From positions 1 through 64,000 of the forward strand of contig NZ_JAINFL010000016.1 of NCBI RefSeq assembly GCF_022458895.1: a DNA stretch of 64,000 nt, given 5' to 3'. Positions 1-9,313 of the stretch are shown piece after piece. Positions within the stretch are counted from its first letter, which is position 1, and the number at the start of each line of letters is the position of its first letter. The notes under the pieces are model-generated. The model saw only the letters and a list, made by a program, of their open reading frames with translations, searched no databases and was not told the origin of the DNA. A program made the position numbers and the translations under genes. Origin of the DNA: Roseihalotalea indica (GTDB lineage Bacteria; Bacteroidota; Bacteroidia; Cytophagales; Cyclobacteriaceae).

Positions 1-3000
1 CTCAGGCTGGCAAACGAGGGCAGGTTGCTGCCACTGATCGTCAAAGCATCCCCATCCTGATCACTGCCATACAACTGCAAATCATACTCTTCCCCGAAAC
101 GAATCGTCAAATCCGATATCCCATCCAACTCGGGGGTATGGTTGCGTGTCTTGGTAGATAAAACCGCACTTTCTGTACGCCCACCAGGATTAACCGCAAT
201 AACCTTATAGAAGTAATTAATATTATTTTGAAGATCTTTATCAGTATATGTAATGGTTGGAGTAGTATACTGTGTTATGGTTTCAACCAACTGAAAGCTA
301 AGATCATTGTTAATTGATCTCCATACCTCGAAATAGTCTTCATTGTTACTATTGTCTTTAAATGATATAGTGATCTCAGTAAAGTCAACATTTGTGGCTA
401 CTAGGTTTGTAGGTGCGGCCGGTGCTGGGGGCAGAGGAAAGGTTGTAGCCTGGTTAGTCGCATTTGCCACTGCCATAATTGCTGGAACCAGAGCATCTAC
501 TGCATCGCCAAACATATAGAAGTCATCTATGAAACCAGTGAACTTGGCAGAGCTTACGTCAAATGCATTGGAACCATTGGTTCCGCCTAATCCACCAGCA
601 TCGCCATGACTGCTAACTGTATTATAGCTCACATCATTTCTCTGGTCAGCTAAAGTGCCATTAACATATAATCGCAGACTACCATTATCAAAAATACCTA
701 CTACATGATGCCAAGCATTCCTTGTTATGGGTGCCTGCACAGAAAAGATGGCATGCGAGTTTTGAACTGTCAGTTGTAGCTCATTATTTATTAAACGGAT
801 CCCAATACCATTGGTAGAACCGCCCTCATCAACAATATCTTGAGTTCCGGTAGCATTAGTACTTTTAAACCAAAATGCTATTGATCTTTTATTGAACTCA
901 TCGTGAATAAATTTATTCCCCACATCTAAATCCAAGTAAGCATTGCCGCTGAATTGTATGGCATGAGACCCTTCCTTTTTATCAGAGGTGCTATAGCTAA
1001 TTCCATCCTGGTTTTGCGTATTTGTTCCTTTGCCCGAAGCATCCTGCAGATTGTTATTAAACTTTAAACTGTACAGTGAGCTAGCTGGGATATTCACCAC
1101 TTCTTCTGAAGATGCGTTATACTCGGTCAGTGCAACAACTTTATAAGCATAAGTAGTAGATGCTTTTAAGTTATTATCAGTATACTGTTCAGTATTTGCG
1201 GGTAGTAATGCAATTGACATGTACTCTCCACCGCTTTCGGATCTAAAAATCTGGAATTGATTTTCATTGTTTGAAACATCATCCCATTCTAACAAGATTT
1301 TATTGTAAGATTGTGCCGTGGCCTTCACATTCTCTGGTGCAGCAATATTTTCATTAGGGATTGTAACGATTCCTTCTAAATTAATTAGCTGATCAATTTG
1401 AGTTGGCGTAAGTGCCGTAGGATACATGTAAAAATCATCGATCAGACCACTTAGATTGCTACTATTTTGGTTGAACGCATTACTTCCGTTGGTTCCACCT
1501 AACCCACCGGCATCACTGTGTGTTGACACAGTTGTGTAGGTAACATTGTTATTAACAGCAACTTGAGCACCATCAATAAATAGAGTGAGCTTGGATTTAT
1601 CAAAAACCCCAGCTACGTGATGCCACTCGTTAGCCGTAAATGATGCTGATATAGTTGCTTGTTTGTTGCTGTTTCTGACAGCAAACTCCAGTTTTCCTCC
1701 TTTAAGCCTCATACCTATACCATTGGTTGAGCCCCCTTCATCAAAAACATCCTGCGTTCCTGCTACTGTATTGGCCTTCAGCCAAAATGCAACCGAACGC
1801 TGATCGAAAGAATTATGGATAAACTGATCATTAATATCAAGATCAAGTATACCATTTGTCCCATTGAAAGAGAGGCTAGCACCACCTTCCACTTTGTCGG
1901 TACTAGAAAAGGAGAGGTTACCTTGGGGGTTAGAGTTTACTCCATTGGCGGATTGATCAGAGTAGTCACTGTTAAATTTATAATTAACTAGCGCACTACT
2001 GCTAACTGATGTAACGCCAACTACTCGATTACTGAACGGCGATTCATTTCCGGTGATATCCCGAGCTTTAACTAAAAACTTGTATATGTTATTAGGTTGA
2101 AGGTTGAAGACTGTAATACTGGTATTTTCAGTTGTGAGAGCCTTAATACCATTGCGATAGATATCGTAGCGGTAAACCCCTACATCATCAGTGGATGCAT
2201 TCCAAGTTAGAGACGCACTATTAGACGTCATTTCCGTCAGTGTCAGTTGAGTGGGTGCAGTAGGGCTGGTTACATCAACTAATGTTTTAACTTGGAGGAA
2301 ATTGGTTGATGCAGATGCAGCTTTATTATTTACAGCTCTGAGCTTATAATAGTAAGTAGTATTAGGAACTAGTTCACTATCAACAAAATCCACTTTATTT
2401 CCTGCTAATAGCTCAACAAACTCGTACCCAGAATTTTGATTCAGAGAGCGGTATATTTCGAAACCACTTGCTGGGTTAGGATCGTTGGGATTGATACTCC
2501 ATACTAATTTTATATCTGTTTTATTTAGTGCATACCCATTGAAACCTAAAGGCTTTTCTGGTCCATTAGAAGCATTTGCATTAACTACAGAGAACGGATT
2601 AGAATTATTACTTGAGCAGCCGAATTTTTCGTTAACACGAGCTACATATTCTCCTGGGCTTGACGCCTCAAAAACACGTGATGTACTTAATACCGTATTG
2701 CTACCTACTTTTCTCCATTCGTATGCATCGTATCCCTGAGGCAATTCCAGGGCCACACTTGTTTTGCCATCTAAAGCAGGTAACACTTTACTAGCCTTAC
2801 CTACGATTTGAATATCAGGCGTTACGGTTGGTGCTTTTACTTTTACCACCACTGGCCTAGGCGACCAATAACTCCACTGATTTCCTCTTTTTATGCGCGC
2901 ATCATACGTACCTAATTCGGTAACTTGTAAAGTATTTGAGTTGGCTCCTGGAATTAAGATACCGTTTTTTCTCCATTCATATCCATTATAACCAGCAGTC

Positions 3001-3956
3001 AGCCCTAAGGTAATATTGATATTATCGCCAGGACAGATTTCTTCGCTCGTCAAAAACTCATACACCCACTTTTTGTTATCATCAAAAACTAAAGCATACT
3101 CACCCTTCAGTACTGTTGGATTAGTTTTGTTCGCTCGCTCATAAAAAGGAAAGTAATCGCTATCATCGTAGGCTTTATCAAATATACTGTGACCTGCCTC
3201 TTTATATTTGGTATACTTAACTTTGGCTTTCTTTGCAACAACCGCTGAAATTAGTGCTTCAGTAGTAACAGGAGAAGGCCCTTCGTCTAATTCACCCTGA
3301 AACACCCATAGTGGTATGTGTTTGTAGGCATCGATATTATCATAAGCAAGATTTTTAACACCGGACATAGGTACGGCGCCAGCGTATGTTCTAGGTTTTT
3401 CAAGTATGAATTGCCAAACTGCTTGTGCGCCTCCTGATCTACCATTTACAGATACTCGGTTAATATCTAAATTAACTTGCTCGGTTGCCTGATCGATAAA
3501 ATTGTCAATAGTATTTATATGATTGCTATTGAACCATCCTCCGGTAGACTGAGGAGATAACACAAAGCCATCAAAATTTCCTTTGTTGACTGCCTGTTCA
3601 TAATCTTTAGCACCCGAATTATTCAGATGCTGATCGTTCATATAAATAGTGCCATCTTGGAAGCCCAGACCGTGCAGAATAACGATCATTGGGTACTTTT
3701 CAGCTCGGTTAGCATTATAGTTATTAGGAAATCTCAACCGGAACGCCATTCCGTTAAAATAATAACTCTTCCAATTGTTAGAATTCCAGTTTACACTAGG
3801 AGTAATTACCCATTTAGCTATTGTTCCACCGGGAGGAGTGCTAGGCGGATTATTGGGATTATACTCAACAATAGGGTCATTGGGATTAAGCACTTGGGCA
3901 TAGGAAAAATGTAGAGTCCCAAATGCTAATAACACAAACCAAAGAAGATTTTTCAT
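1..3956 (-). CDS. Secreted multidomain esterase with FN3 and LamG domains (partial, C-terminus beyond window)
   Basis: The frame is open from an ATG at 3956 to the window edge (about 1318 codons), so the C-terminus is missing. Residues 1-20 form a signal peptide ending in SYAQ. Residues ~45-300 are an alpha/beta hydrolase of the PHB-depolymerase/feruloyl-esterase (CE1-like) kind: ILHGLG near 93, nucleophile Ser174 in GRSGG, candidate acid Asp224 in GELDEG, His256 in AGHSIF. Then come Ig-like segments (~300-465), FN3-like repeats (~468-650), a LamG/concanavalin-type domain (~649-845), FN3 (~862-955), a second LamG (~957-1159), FN3 (~1172-1268) and the start of a cadherin/He_PIG-like domain with DQDGD. 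The two LamG domains share the motif GGLGGTNGSNAF. Secretion through T9SS is inferred from this architecture; the sorting domain would lie outside the window. It may cleave ester links in polysaccharide or polyester substrates, but the substrate is not readable here. Confidence 0.85.
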   Translation of the reverse strand, partial: MKNLLWFVLLAFGTLHFSYAQVLNPNDPIVEYNPNNPPSTPPGGTIAKWVITPSVNWNSNNWKSYYFNGMAFRLRFPNNYNANRAEKYPMIVILHGLGFQDGTIYMNDQHLNNSGAKDYEQAVNKGNFDGFVLSPQSTGGWFNSNHINTIDNFIDQATEQVNLDINRVSVNGRSGGAQAVWQFILEKPRTYAGAVPMSGVKNLAYDNIDAYKHIPLWVFQGELDEGPSPVTTEALISAVVAKKAKVKYTKYKEAGHSIFDKAYDDSDYFPFYERANKTNPTVLKGEYALVFDDNKKWVYEFLTSEEICPGDNINITLGLTAGYNGYEWRKNGILIPGANSNTLQVTELGTYDARIKRGNQWSYWSPRPVVVKVKAPTVTPDIQIVGKASKVLPALDGKTSVALELPQGYDAYEWRKVGSNTVLSTSRVFEASSPGEYVARVNEKFGCSSNNSNPFSVVNANASNGPEKPLGFNGYALNKTDIKLVWSINPNDPNPASGFEIYRSLNQNSGYEFVELLAGNKVDFVDSELVPNTTYYYKLRAVNNKAASASTNFLQVKTLVDVTSPTAPTQLTLTEMTSNSASLTWNASTDDVGVYRYDIYRNGIKALTTENTSITVFNLQPNNIYKFLVKARDITGNESPFSNRVVGVTSVSSSALVNYKFNSDYSDQSANGVNSNPQGNLSFSSTDKVEGGASLSFNGTNGILDLDINDQFIHNSFDQRSVAFWLKANTVAGTQDVFDEGGSTNGIGMRLKGGKLEFAVRNSNKQATISASFTANEWHHVAGVFDKSKLTLFIDGAQVAVNNNVTYTTVSTHSDAGGLGGTNGSNAFNQNSSNLSGLIDDFYMYPTALTPTQIDQLINLEGIVTIPNENIAAPENVKATAQSYNKILLEWDDVSNNENQFQIFRSESGGEYMSIALLPANTEQYTDNNLKASTTYAYKVVALTEYNASSEEVVNIPASSLYSLKFNNNLQDASGKGTNTQNQDGISYSTSDKKEGSHAIQFSGNAYLDLDVGNKFIHDEFNKRSIAFWFKSTNATGTQDIVDEGGSTNGIGIRLINNELQLTVQNSHAIFSVQAPITRNAWHHVVGIFDNGSLRLYVNGTLADQRNDVSYNTVSSHGDAGGLGGTNGSNAFDVSSAKFTGFIDDFYMFGDAVDALVPAIMAVANATNQATTFPLPPAPAAPTNLVATNVDFTEITISFKDNSNNEDYFEVWRSINNDLSFQLVETITQYTTPTITYTDKDLQNNINYFYKVIAVNPGGRTESAVLSTKTRNHTPELDGISDLTIRFGEEYDLQLYGSDQDGDALTISGSNLPSFASL

Positions 3957-4633
3957 ACCAGGTAGATTTGCTGCATATTTATTTGCTTGCGATATAATTA
4001 TAAAGAGATAAAATTAACCAATAAAAAGGTTACTATCAACAAATTTTGCAAATTTAATTACTATATTACACTAATGCCTTTTTTGCATTATTTCTCGTGG
4101 TCATTTCTCAATCCTTTTTAAAAGTTACTAAAAAAAGGATAATTCCTTTAAAAAGATGGTATTATTATATTACTGCAATAATGTAATTGAGTAATAGATG
4201 CAGAAAATTCCCACAAAATGGAAAAAAGGCACATCAGAAATACGTGCTATACTGAGTATTTATCACTAGTGATATAAGTTGCGACTAATCGGGTAAAATT
4301 AGTTTCTGGCACTTCTCAGCTAAACCACCGAGTTCGTAATTCGGGTATAAGATCTAACCATATATTAAAGTAGCAAGCTAAGTGATTTGCCTCGTCAACA
4401 TACTCATATAGTGTTCAGATAAAACTATTAAGTCAACAGTAAGCTACCAACCTTTCCTTATATATGAAGACAATGTCAGTCGGCCGACAATAAATGCGAG
4501 TGGCCATTTAATATTGGTAGAAGCTCCTTATTAATAAAAGATGCTACTTAGTAGCAAAATAAAGGTGGGATCTTTTCTAGTGATGGATAATCGGACCGCT
4601 CAACAATTCTTATTGCTGATTAATTAGCTGATA
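3957..4633. other. AT-rich intergenic region, no gene seen
   Basis: No convincing coding frame, tRNA or strong terminator was found. It separates two minus-strand genes and should hold the promoter of the secreted esterase. A 10-bp inverted repeat (4602-4611 and 4646-4655) spans the 3' end of the next gene but lacks a T-run. Confidence 0.6.
4049..4056 (-). promoter_or_regulatory. Candidate Bacteroidota -7 box (TAAATTTG) for the secreted esterase
   Basis: The minus strand reads TAAATTTG, matching the Bacteroidota TAnnTTTG consensus, about 90 nt upstream of the ATG at 3956. No clear -33 TTG element was seen at the expected distance. In AT-rich DNA such a match can occur by chance. Confidence 0.25.
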
Positions 4634-5755
4634 TCAACCCTTAGCAAGAATTGTTTCGTATACATTTTCTGTTTGATGAACCATTCCTTTAAGTGAGAAA
4701 TTTTCATTAACTGTTTTATAAGCATTCTCACCGAAGACTTTCATTTTTGTAGCGTTGCTTGCTAACTCTATGATTGTTTCTGATAGACTTTCAATGTCAT
4801 CTTTCTCTACTAAGGCACCATTCACATTGTTATTGATAAGTTCTTTAGTGCCATCTACATTCGTTGCAATTATTGCTTTATGCATTGCCATTGCCTCCAA
4901 TAAACCAATAGAGAGCCCCTCCCACCGAGATGGTAGGCAGTAAATATCAATAGCAGCGAGTAACTGGGGGATATTATCCTGAAAGGGCAGTAGCGTAACT
5001 ATTTCTGTAAGCCCATATTCTTGAATTGTGTCCTTAACATTATTAGTTAGTTCCCCTTCACCAACCATCAATAACCGTAAATTCTTATTAACCCTATATG
5101 CTAATTGGAATGCTTTTAATAATCCTAAAGGGTTTTTTTGAAATGTCATACGTGCAATAAATCCAATCCATATTTGCTCAGGTTGTCTGGTAAATAATGA
5201 CTCTACCTGCTTATTATCAGCCTGATAGCTAAACTTCTCAAATGAAATACCATTATTAATTACGTTTCCCTGAAATCCTTTAATATGGTTTTGCCCGGTC
5301 TGAAGATTGCTCAGGGATACACATATTGTTTTGTTCACTTTCCGAGTAATGTACGACTCCGTAGCAACCCGTAAATACTTTACTATTCTATTTTGATTAT
5401 CGTTAAAAGACCATCCATGAACCGTATAAATTACTGGTATATTTAAGTTTCGAGCCGGATGCAACACATTAGATGCAGCTCTGGTACCGTGGGCGTGTAC
5501 CAGATCAATTTTTTTTTCTATAAGCAGTTGCTCAATTTTTTTTGAGACGCGAAAATCAAAGGGTATGGTTGTAAAAATAATATTTGTATCTACATTTTGG
5601 TCGTTCAACTTATCAACCATCGCTCCTTCCGTAAATGATAAAACGATTGGCTCAAATTTATCTCGGTTAATGCTTGTGGCCAGATCATATACATGGGTTT
5701 CACCTCCCCCTACCATTCCTTGACGAATAGCCTGTAATACTCTAATCTTTCTCAT
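4634..5755 (-). CDS. Glycosyltransferase family 4 (GT-B fold)
   Basis: 373 residues, the usual GT4 length. The N-terminal half has GGGETHVYDLA near residue 16 and a VHAHGTRA segment near 88, typical of the acceptor Rossmann domain. The C-terminal half has IGFIARMTFQKNP near 198 and the donor-binding EX7E region around RWEGLSIGLLEAMA near 278-291. It should transfer a sugar from an activated nucleotide donor to a lipid-linked glycan at the cytoplasmic membrane face. It is the last gene of a closely packed minus-strand run: the upstream GT2 gene ends 6 bp before it. Sugar specificity cannot be read from the sequence. Confidence 0.9.
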   Translation of the reverse strand: MRKIRVLQAIRQGMVGGGETHVYDLATSINRDKFEPIVLSFTEGAMVDKLNDQNVDTNIIFTTIPFDFRVSKKIEQLLIEKKIDLVHAHGTRAASNVLHPARNLNIPVIYTVHGWSFNDNQNRIVKYLRVATESYITRKVNKTICVSLSNLQTGQNHIKGFQGNVINNGISFEKFSYQADNKQVESLFTRQPEQIWIGFIARMTFQKNPLGLLKAFQLAYRVNKNLRLLMVGEGELTNNVKDTIQEYGLTEIVTLLPFQDNIPQLLAAIDIYCLPSRWEGLSIGLLEAMAMHKAIIATNVDGTKELINNNVNGALVEKDDIESLSETIIELASNATKMKVFGENAYKTVNENFSLKGMVHQTENVYETILAKG

Positions 5756-5761
5756 TATATT

Positions 5762-6655
5762 TCAGTAAGCTGGATGTTTAAAATTCCAGATAACTCCTTT
5801 TACTATGGCCCTTAGATGCTGAAATCGTATTTTCACTAAATTTACAAGAATACCTTTAGGTAAAGCTATTACCGCCACATACAGCATAAATATAGCCTTT
5901 CTTTCAAAACTAAAATTCCTTCTGACAAACAAAATGCGATTACGCATCAAATAATATGATTTGACAGGATTTAGTTTTCCGATGGACATTGATTCTTTGT
6001 GATCAATGGTGACGGATTGATCAACTTTTATTTTATATCCATTTCGCCTTATCATTTCACACCAATCAAGCTCTTCATAATATAGAAAGTATACCTCTGG
6101 CATCTCACCTACAGTTTCAATAACTTGCTTACTAACCATCATAGCGGCACCATGTCCATATGGTGTATCAATTAATTGCTGGAATTGCCCTTGATCTTGT
6201 AATTTATTTCCAATCGCTCTGTTTCTGGCGGTTAATGATAAAGAAGTGTATCCGGCATATTGAATACACTGCGTACCATAATATAGAATTTTAGGAGAAA
6301 TCAGGCCAATGGCAGGGTCTGCTTTAAACCTATTGAGTAAGCTTGGAATTAGCCCGCTTTTTAATTCGGTATCATTATTAATGAAAAAAAGGAAGTCACC
6401 AGAAGCTCGCTTTATTCCCAGATTATTTCCACCAGCAAAGCCCAGATTTTGCTCACTTCGAATAAAAATTATCTCAGGGTGAGCCGCTATAAAGTCTTTT
6501 TCAGGATTATTTGTAGAGCCGTTATCTACAACTATTATCTCTAAATTCTTATAGTCAATGTATTGGATTGACTTCAGCAAACCTAAAGTATGTTCCTCAG
6601 TATTATAGTTGATAGTAATTAAAGATACTAACGGAGAATCATCTCTTTTCATCAA
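5762..6655 (-). CDS. Glycosyltransferase family 2, rhamnosyltransferase-like
   Basis: 297 residues with a GT-A fold. VSLITINYNTEEHT opens the domain, IVVDNGSTN near 40 is the nucleotide-binding motif, and FINNDTEL near 91 supplies the DXD-equivalent (N-N-D) seen in rhamnosyltransferase-like GT2 enzymes. YEELDWCEMIRRNGY near 190 is the ED/catalytic-base region. A hydrophobic C-terminal stretch (~255-275) probably associates with the membrane. Its 5' end overlaps the upstream GT2 gene by 17 bp, which suggests translational coupling. It most likely adds one sugar to the repeat unit of a surface polysaccharide. Confidence 0.88.
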   Translation of the reverse strand: MMKRDDSPLVSLITINYNTEEHTLGLLKSIQYIDYKNLEIIVVDNGSTNNPEKDFIAAHPEIIFIRSEQNLGFAGGNNLGIKRASGDFLFFINNDTELKSGLIPSLLNRFKADPAIGLISPKILYYGTQCIQYAGYTSLSLTARNRAIGNKLQDQGQFQQLIDTPYGHGAAMMVSKQVIETVGEMPEVYFLYYEELDWCEMIRRNGYKIKVDQSVTIDHKESMSIGKLNPVKSYYLMRNRILFVRRNFSFERKAIFMLYVAVIALPKGILVNLVKIRFQHLRAIVKGVIWNFKHPAY

Positions 6656-7847
6656 TGGAGAATAGCGAGTTATCTACTTCAGTTTTAGAATGTTCAGTAT
6701 GAATAAACTTGGTATCTGCACCTTTCAGTCTGAATAACAGTAAGAACATTTGAACAAATGCTGTAGGAAGGGATATAATAGCTTTAAGCAATTTTCTGTC
6801 AAAAGCGCGAGCTGGTAGTGCTAACAGTAATGATAGGCTGTAAACCAATAGCAATATCCAGTAGTCCCAATAAGCAATCGGAGAAATTGCATGAACCCAG
6901 ATTGATAGTACAGCTAAAACGAAGAGTAAACCCAATGTTAAAACTCTGGGTAAAAACAGGTTGTGTAGTATAGCAATATTGAAATAGTCAAACTTTCCGT
7001 TTGCTAAAGATTTTATCCCGCGCCCAAAAAATCTGGCCAGGTATATATATTGGCTTGATAACCACCGTTTCCTTTGGTTTTTAAAATTCTGAGCGCTGGA
7101 TACCTTTTCATCATAAACAATAGCATCCTCCAAATATATTATTTGGTGTCCTCGCTGAATCATTGATAACTGCAATACCTTATCAAAACCACCAACTGCT
7201 TTTATGGTTGAAAGCGCTTTTTTCACTTCTTCGGTAGCAAAGGCCATCCCCGAGCCTATTAAAGAGGCTGAAAGACCGAGTGCACTCGGGCCTTTTCGGA
7301 AAATATGATTATTGATAATTTCGCTGGCTCCATCTAAAATAGCATAATCCGAATCTACATTCTTGGCTACTCTTCTCCCTTGAATAGCTTTGTATCCTTT
7401 CTGAAAAGCGTTATTTACTTTGTTTAAAAACGACTTTGATAGTACGTTATCTGCATCACATATCAGCACTAGGTCGTACTCACGCTCATCTATTTTATCT
7501 AAACAATAGTTTAATGATTTTGCTTTGGTGCTAACATCAAAGTTTACAGGAACTACCTTAATATTAAATTCTCTCAATGTTGCCATTGTTGATTCTTTTA
7601 GATGATCAGCTATTACAAAAACTGTATAGTTCTCAATAGGATAATCTAAATCAAGAAGTGACTTGGCAACACTTACGATGACAGCATCTTCTTTATACGC
7701 AGGAATCAAGATTGCGATATTAGCCTTATTGGCTGAGTCACTGATTTGTTTACTTCGCTTAAGCTTTCCTGCAAGTGAAAAAAAAGCAGTATATATTACA
7801 GTCAATGCAAAAAAGCTATATAAAACATAGCTCAAAATTACTATCAT
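6639..7847 (-). CDS. Membrane GT2 glycosyltransferase of the processive/synthase type
   Basis: 402 residues. A hydrophobic helix at ~5-25 is followed by a GT-A domain: IAILIPAYKED near 45, CDADN near 130 (DXD), a conserved Asp in GGFDKVLQ near 218, and QRKRWL near 262, which fits the Q(Q/R)XRW motif of processive beta-glycosyltransferases. Two to three membrane helices follow (~295-365). Known relatives include hyaluronan, chitin and cellulose synthases, but also non-processive membrane GT2s, so polymerising activity is inference. It starts 1 bp from the end of the sugar transferase gene and overlaps the next GT2, so all are probably co-transcribed. Confidence 0.85.
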   Translation of the reverse strand: MIVILSYVLYSFFALTVIYTAFFSLAGKLKRSKQISDSANKANIAILIPAYKEDAVIVSVAKSLLDLDYPIENYTVFVIADHLKESTMATLREFNIKVVPVNFDVSTKAKSLNYCLDKIDEREYDLVLICDADNVLSKSFLNKVNNAFQKGYKAIQGRRVAKNVDSDYAILDGASEIINNHIFRKGPSALGLSASLIGSGMAFATEEVKKALSTIKAVGGFDKVLQLSMIQRGHQIIYLEDAIVYDEKVSSAQNFKNQRKRWLSSQYIYLARFFGRGIKSLANGKFDYFNIAILHNLFLPRVLTLGLLFVLAVLSIWVHAISPIAYWDYWILLLVYSLSLLLALPARAFDRKLLKAIISLPTAFVQMFLLLFRLKGADTKFIHTEHSKTEVDNSLFSIDEKR

Positions 7848-7848
7848 A

Positions 7849-8940
7849 TCAAACGGATTCTTCCTGAATCATAGCAGGAATAGTCTTCCAAATAATCTTA
7901 AGGTCAAACCATGCGCTACGATGATCAACATAAGAAACATCGAGCGCAAGTCTTTCTTCTACAGACATCTCTTTTTTACCTCTTTTAGATATCTGCCAGA
8001 GTCCGGTAATTCCGGCAGGAGCAAAAAACCTTTTAACTATTTCGTCTCTTGTTAAAGATTCAGCTTCATACAATGGCAACGGTCTATTTCCGACCACCGA
8101 CATATCACCTTTAATTACATTAATTAACTGAGGGAGTTCGTCCAAGCTGGTTTTTCTAAGTAACCACCCCACTCTGGTTACTCTAGGATCATTTCTTAAT
8201 TTAATAAATGACGAAACCTCCGCATCTTGCCCGTATTGATTATACTTCAATAATTCATGTAACTTTGAATCAGATCCGATTTTCATCGAGCGAAATTTGT
8301 AAAAGTTAAAGATTTTGAATCCTGTACCTGCTCGCGGTGAAACGAAAAACACCGGCCCTCTAGATTCTATCTTTATTAAGATAGCGATCAGTACCATAAG
8401 AGGACTAAATATGAGCAACACAAGTGAGGAAAAAACGATATCAAAAACTCGTTTCCGAAGAGAAATGCTAGCATCGAGCATATTCACATTCTCACTCTCA
8501 TTTTCTAAGAACTGATCGTCTAGATTTTTAATAAAATCAATACGCTTTACTATATGAAAAGGATCATCATTGATGTGATATAAATCTTTAAGACCTAGTT
8601 TAAGAGCTTTTTGCACCTGTAACTCAACACTCCCTGCTGTTATTCCAACAAAGTGGCAGTTAGGTCTGGTATGTTTTTTAAAAAGCTGTAAACATTGATT
8701 AAGATACTTCTCTTCTTGATCAATGCAAATAAAAACGATATCAACCTGCATTGCCTCTTCCTTAGAATTATTAAAATAATCTTTCAAAAGAGCAAGAGTC
8801 CCTGCCTGATGTACTTTTCCAATTTTCAAAAGAGAAAAGCCGATCTCATCGACATTGTCACCATACAAAAAGAATTTGTTGCTGGTTTGACAATCGTGAT
8901 TATCTAGATATAACTTGTTCCGCTCTATAAAATTGAGCAT
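7849..8940 (-). CDS. Initiating sugar-phosphate transferase (WbaP/WcaJ-type C-terminal domain) with receiver-like N-terminus
   Basis: 363 residues. The C-terminal ~200 residues are a bacterial sugar transferase (polyprenyl-phosphate phosphoglycosyltransferase): KRVFDIVFSSLVLL near 165, FYKFRSMK near 213, RKTSLDELPQLINV near 262, and GNRPLP near 285. Such enzymes start glycan assembly by moving a sugar-1-phosphate to undecaprenyl phosphate. The N-terminal ~145 residues are not the usual multi-helix or CoA-binding-like domain. They resemble a degenerate response-regulator receiver (VDIVFICIDQ, FVGITAG, ALKLGLKDLY) without the full acidic pocket. The start overlaps the 3' end of an upstream response-regulator gene by 41 bp. 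The enzyme probably begins polysaccharide synthesis in this locus. Confidence 0.88.
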   Translation of the reverse strand: MLNFIERNKLYLDNHDCQTSNKFFLYGDNVDEIGFSLLKIGKVHQAGTLALLKDYFNNSKEEAMQVDIVFICIDQEEKYLNQCLQLFKKHTRPNCHFVGITAGSVELQVQKALKLGLKDLYHINDDPFHIVKRIDFIKNLDDQFLENESENVNMLDASISLRKRVFDIVFSSLVLLIFSPLMVLIAILIKIESRGPVFFVSPRAGTGFKIFNFYKFRSMKIGSDSKLHELLKYNQYGQDAEVSSFIKLRNDPRVTRVGWLLRKTSLDELPQLINVIKGDMSVVGNRPLPLYEAESLTRDEIVKRFFAPAGITGLWQISKRGKKEMSVEERLALDVSYVDHRSAWFDLKIIWKTIPAMIQEESV

Positions 8941-9313
8941 GATGGATATTGGTTAGCAAATTGACAATTTGATTAACTAATTTAGTAGGCTCAAAAGGTT
9001 TCTGTAGGTATAGATTTACGCCTTCTTTGTAGGCTTGATTCTTTAACTTATCATCTCCAATTCCAGAAAGCATAACTAAAGGAATCCCTCGGAAAAAACC
9101 GCTACTGCGTATAAATTTTACAAAATCAAGACCATGCAACCGTGGCATCATCATGTCGCTAACGATTACATCCGGAAAATTACCATTTTCCAGCCAACGT
9201 ACGGCTTCGTAACCATCAGAACAAGCTTTTACTTCAAACTCCTTTTGCAACACGTACCTTAAAAAAGATCTCGTTCCTAAATCATCATCAATAATGAGTA
9301 TATTTTTTTTCAT
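8900..9313 (-). CDS. Single-domain response regulator (CheY-like)
   Basis: 137 residues, essentially one receiver domain. The acidic pair is Asp9/Asp10 (IIDDD), the phospho-acceptor is Asp53 (VSDMMMP), the switch residue is Ser83 (MLSG) and the conserved lysine is Lys105 (QKPF), so phosphorylation should be possible. There is no output domain; about 25 residues of tail follow. The gene overlaps the sugar transferase by 41 bp, so both should be made together. It may control polysaccharide initiation by protein contact, perhaps through the receiver-like N-terminus of the sugar transferase. That link is inference from gene order. No histidine kinase is visible nearby. Confidence 0.9.
   Translation of the reverse strand: MKKNILIIDDDLGTRSFLRYVLQKEFEVKACSDGYEAVRWLENGNFPDVIVSDMMMPRLHGLDFVKFIRSSGFFRGIPLVMLSGIGDDKLKNQAYKEGVNLYLQKPFEPTKLVNQIVNLLTNIHHAQFYRAEQVISR

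Noticed and set aside
4602..4655. 10-bp inverted repeat (AACAATTCTT / AAGAATTGTT) near the end of the GT4 gene as a terminator
   Set aside because: The spacer is 34 bp, no T-run follows, and one arm lies inside the coding region.
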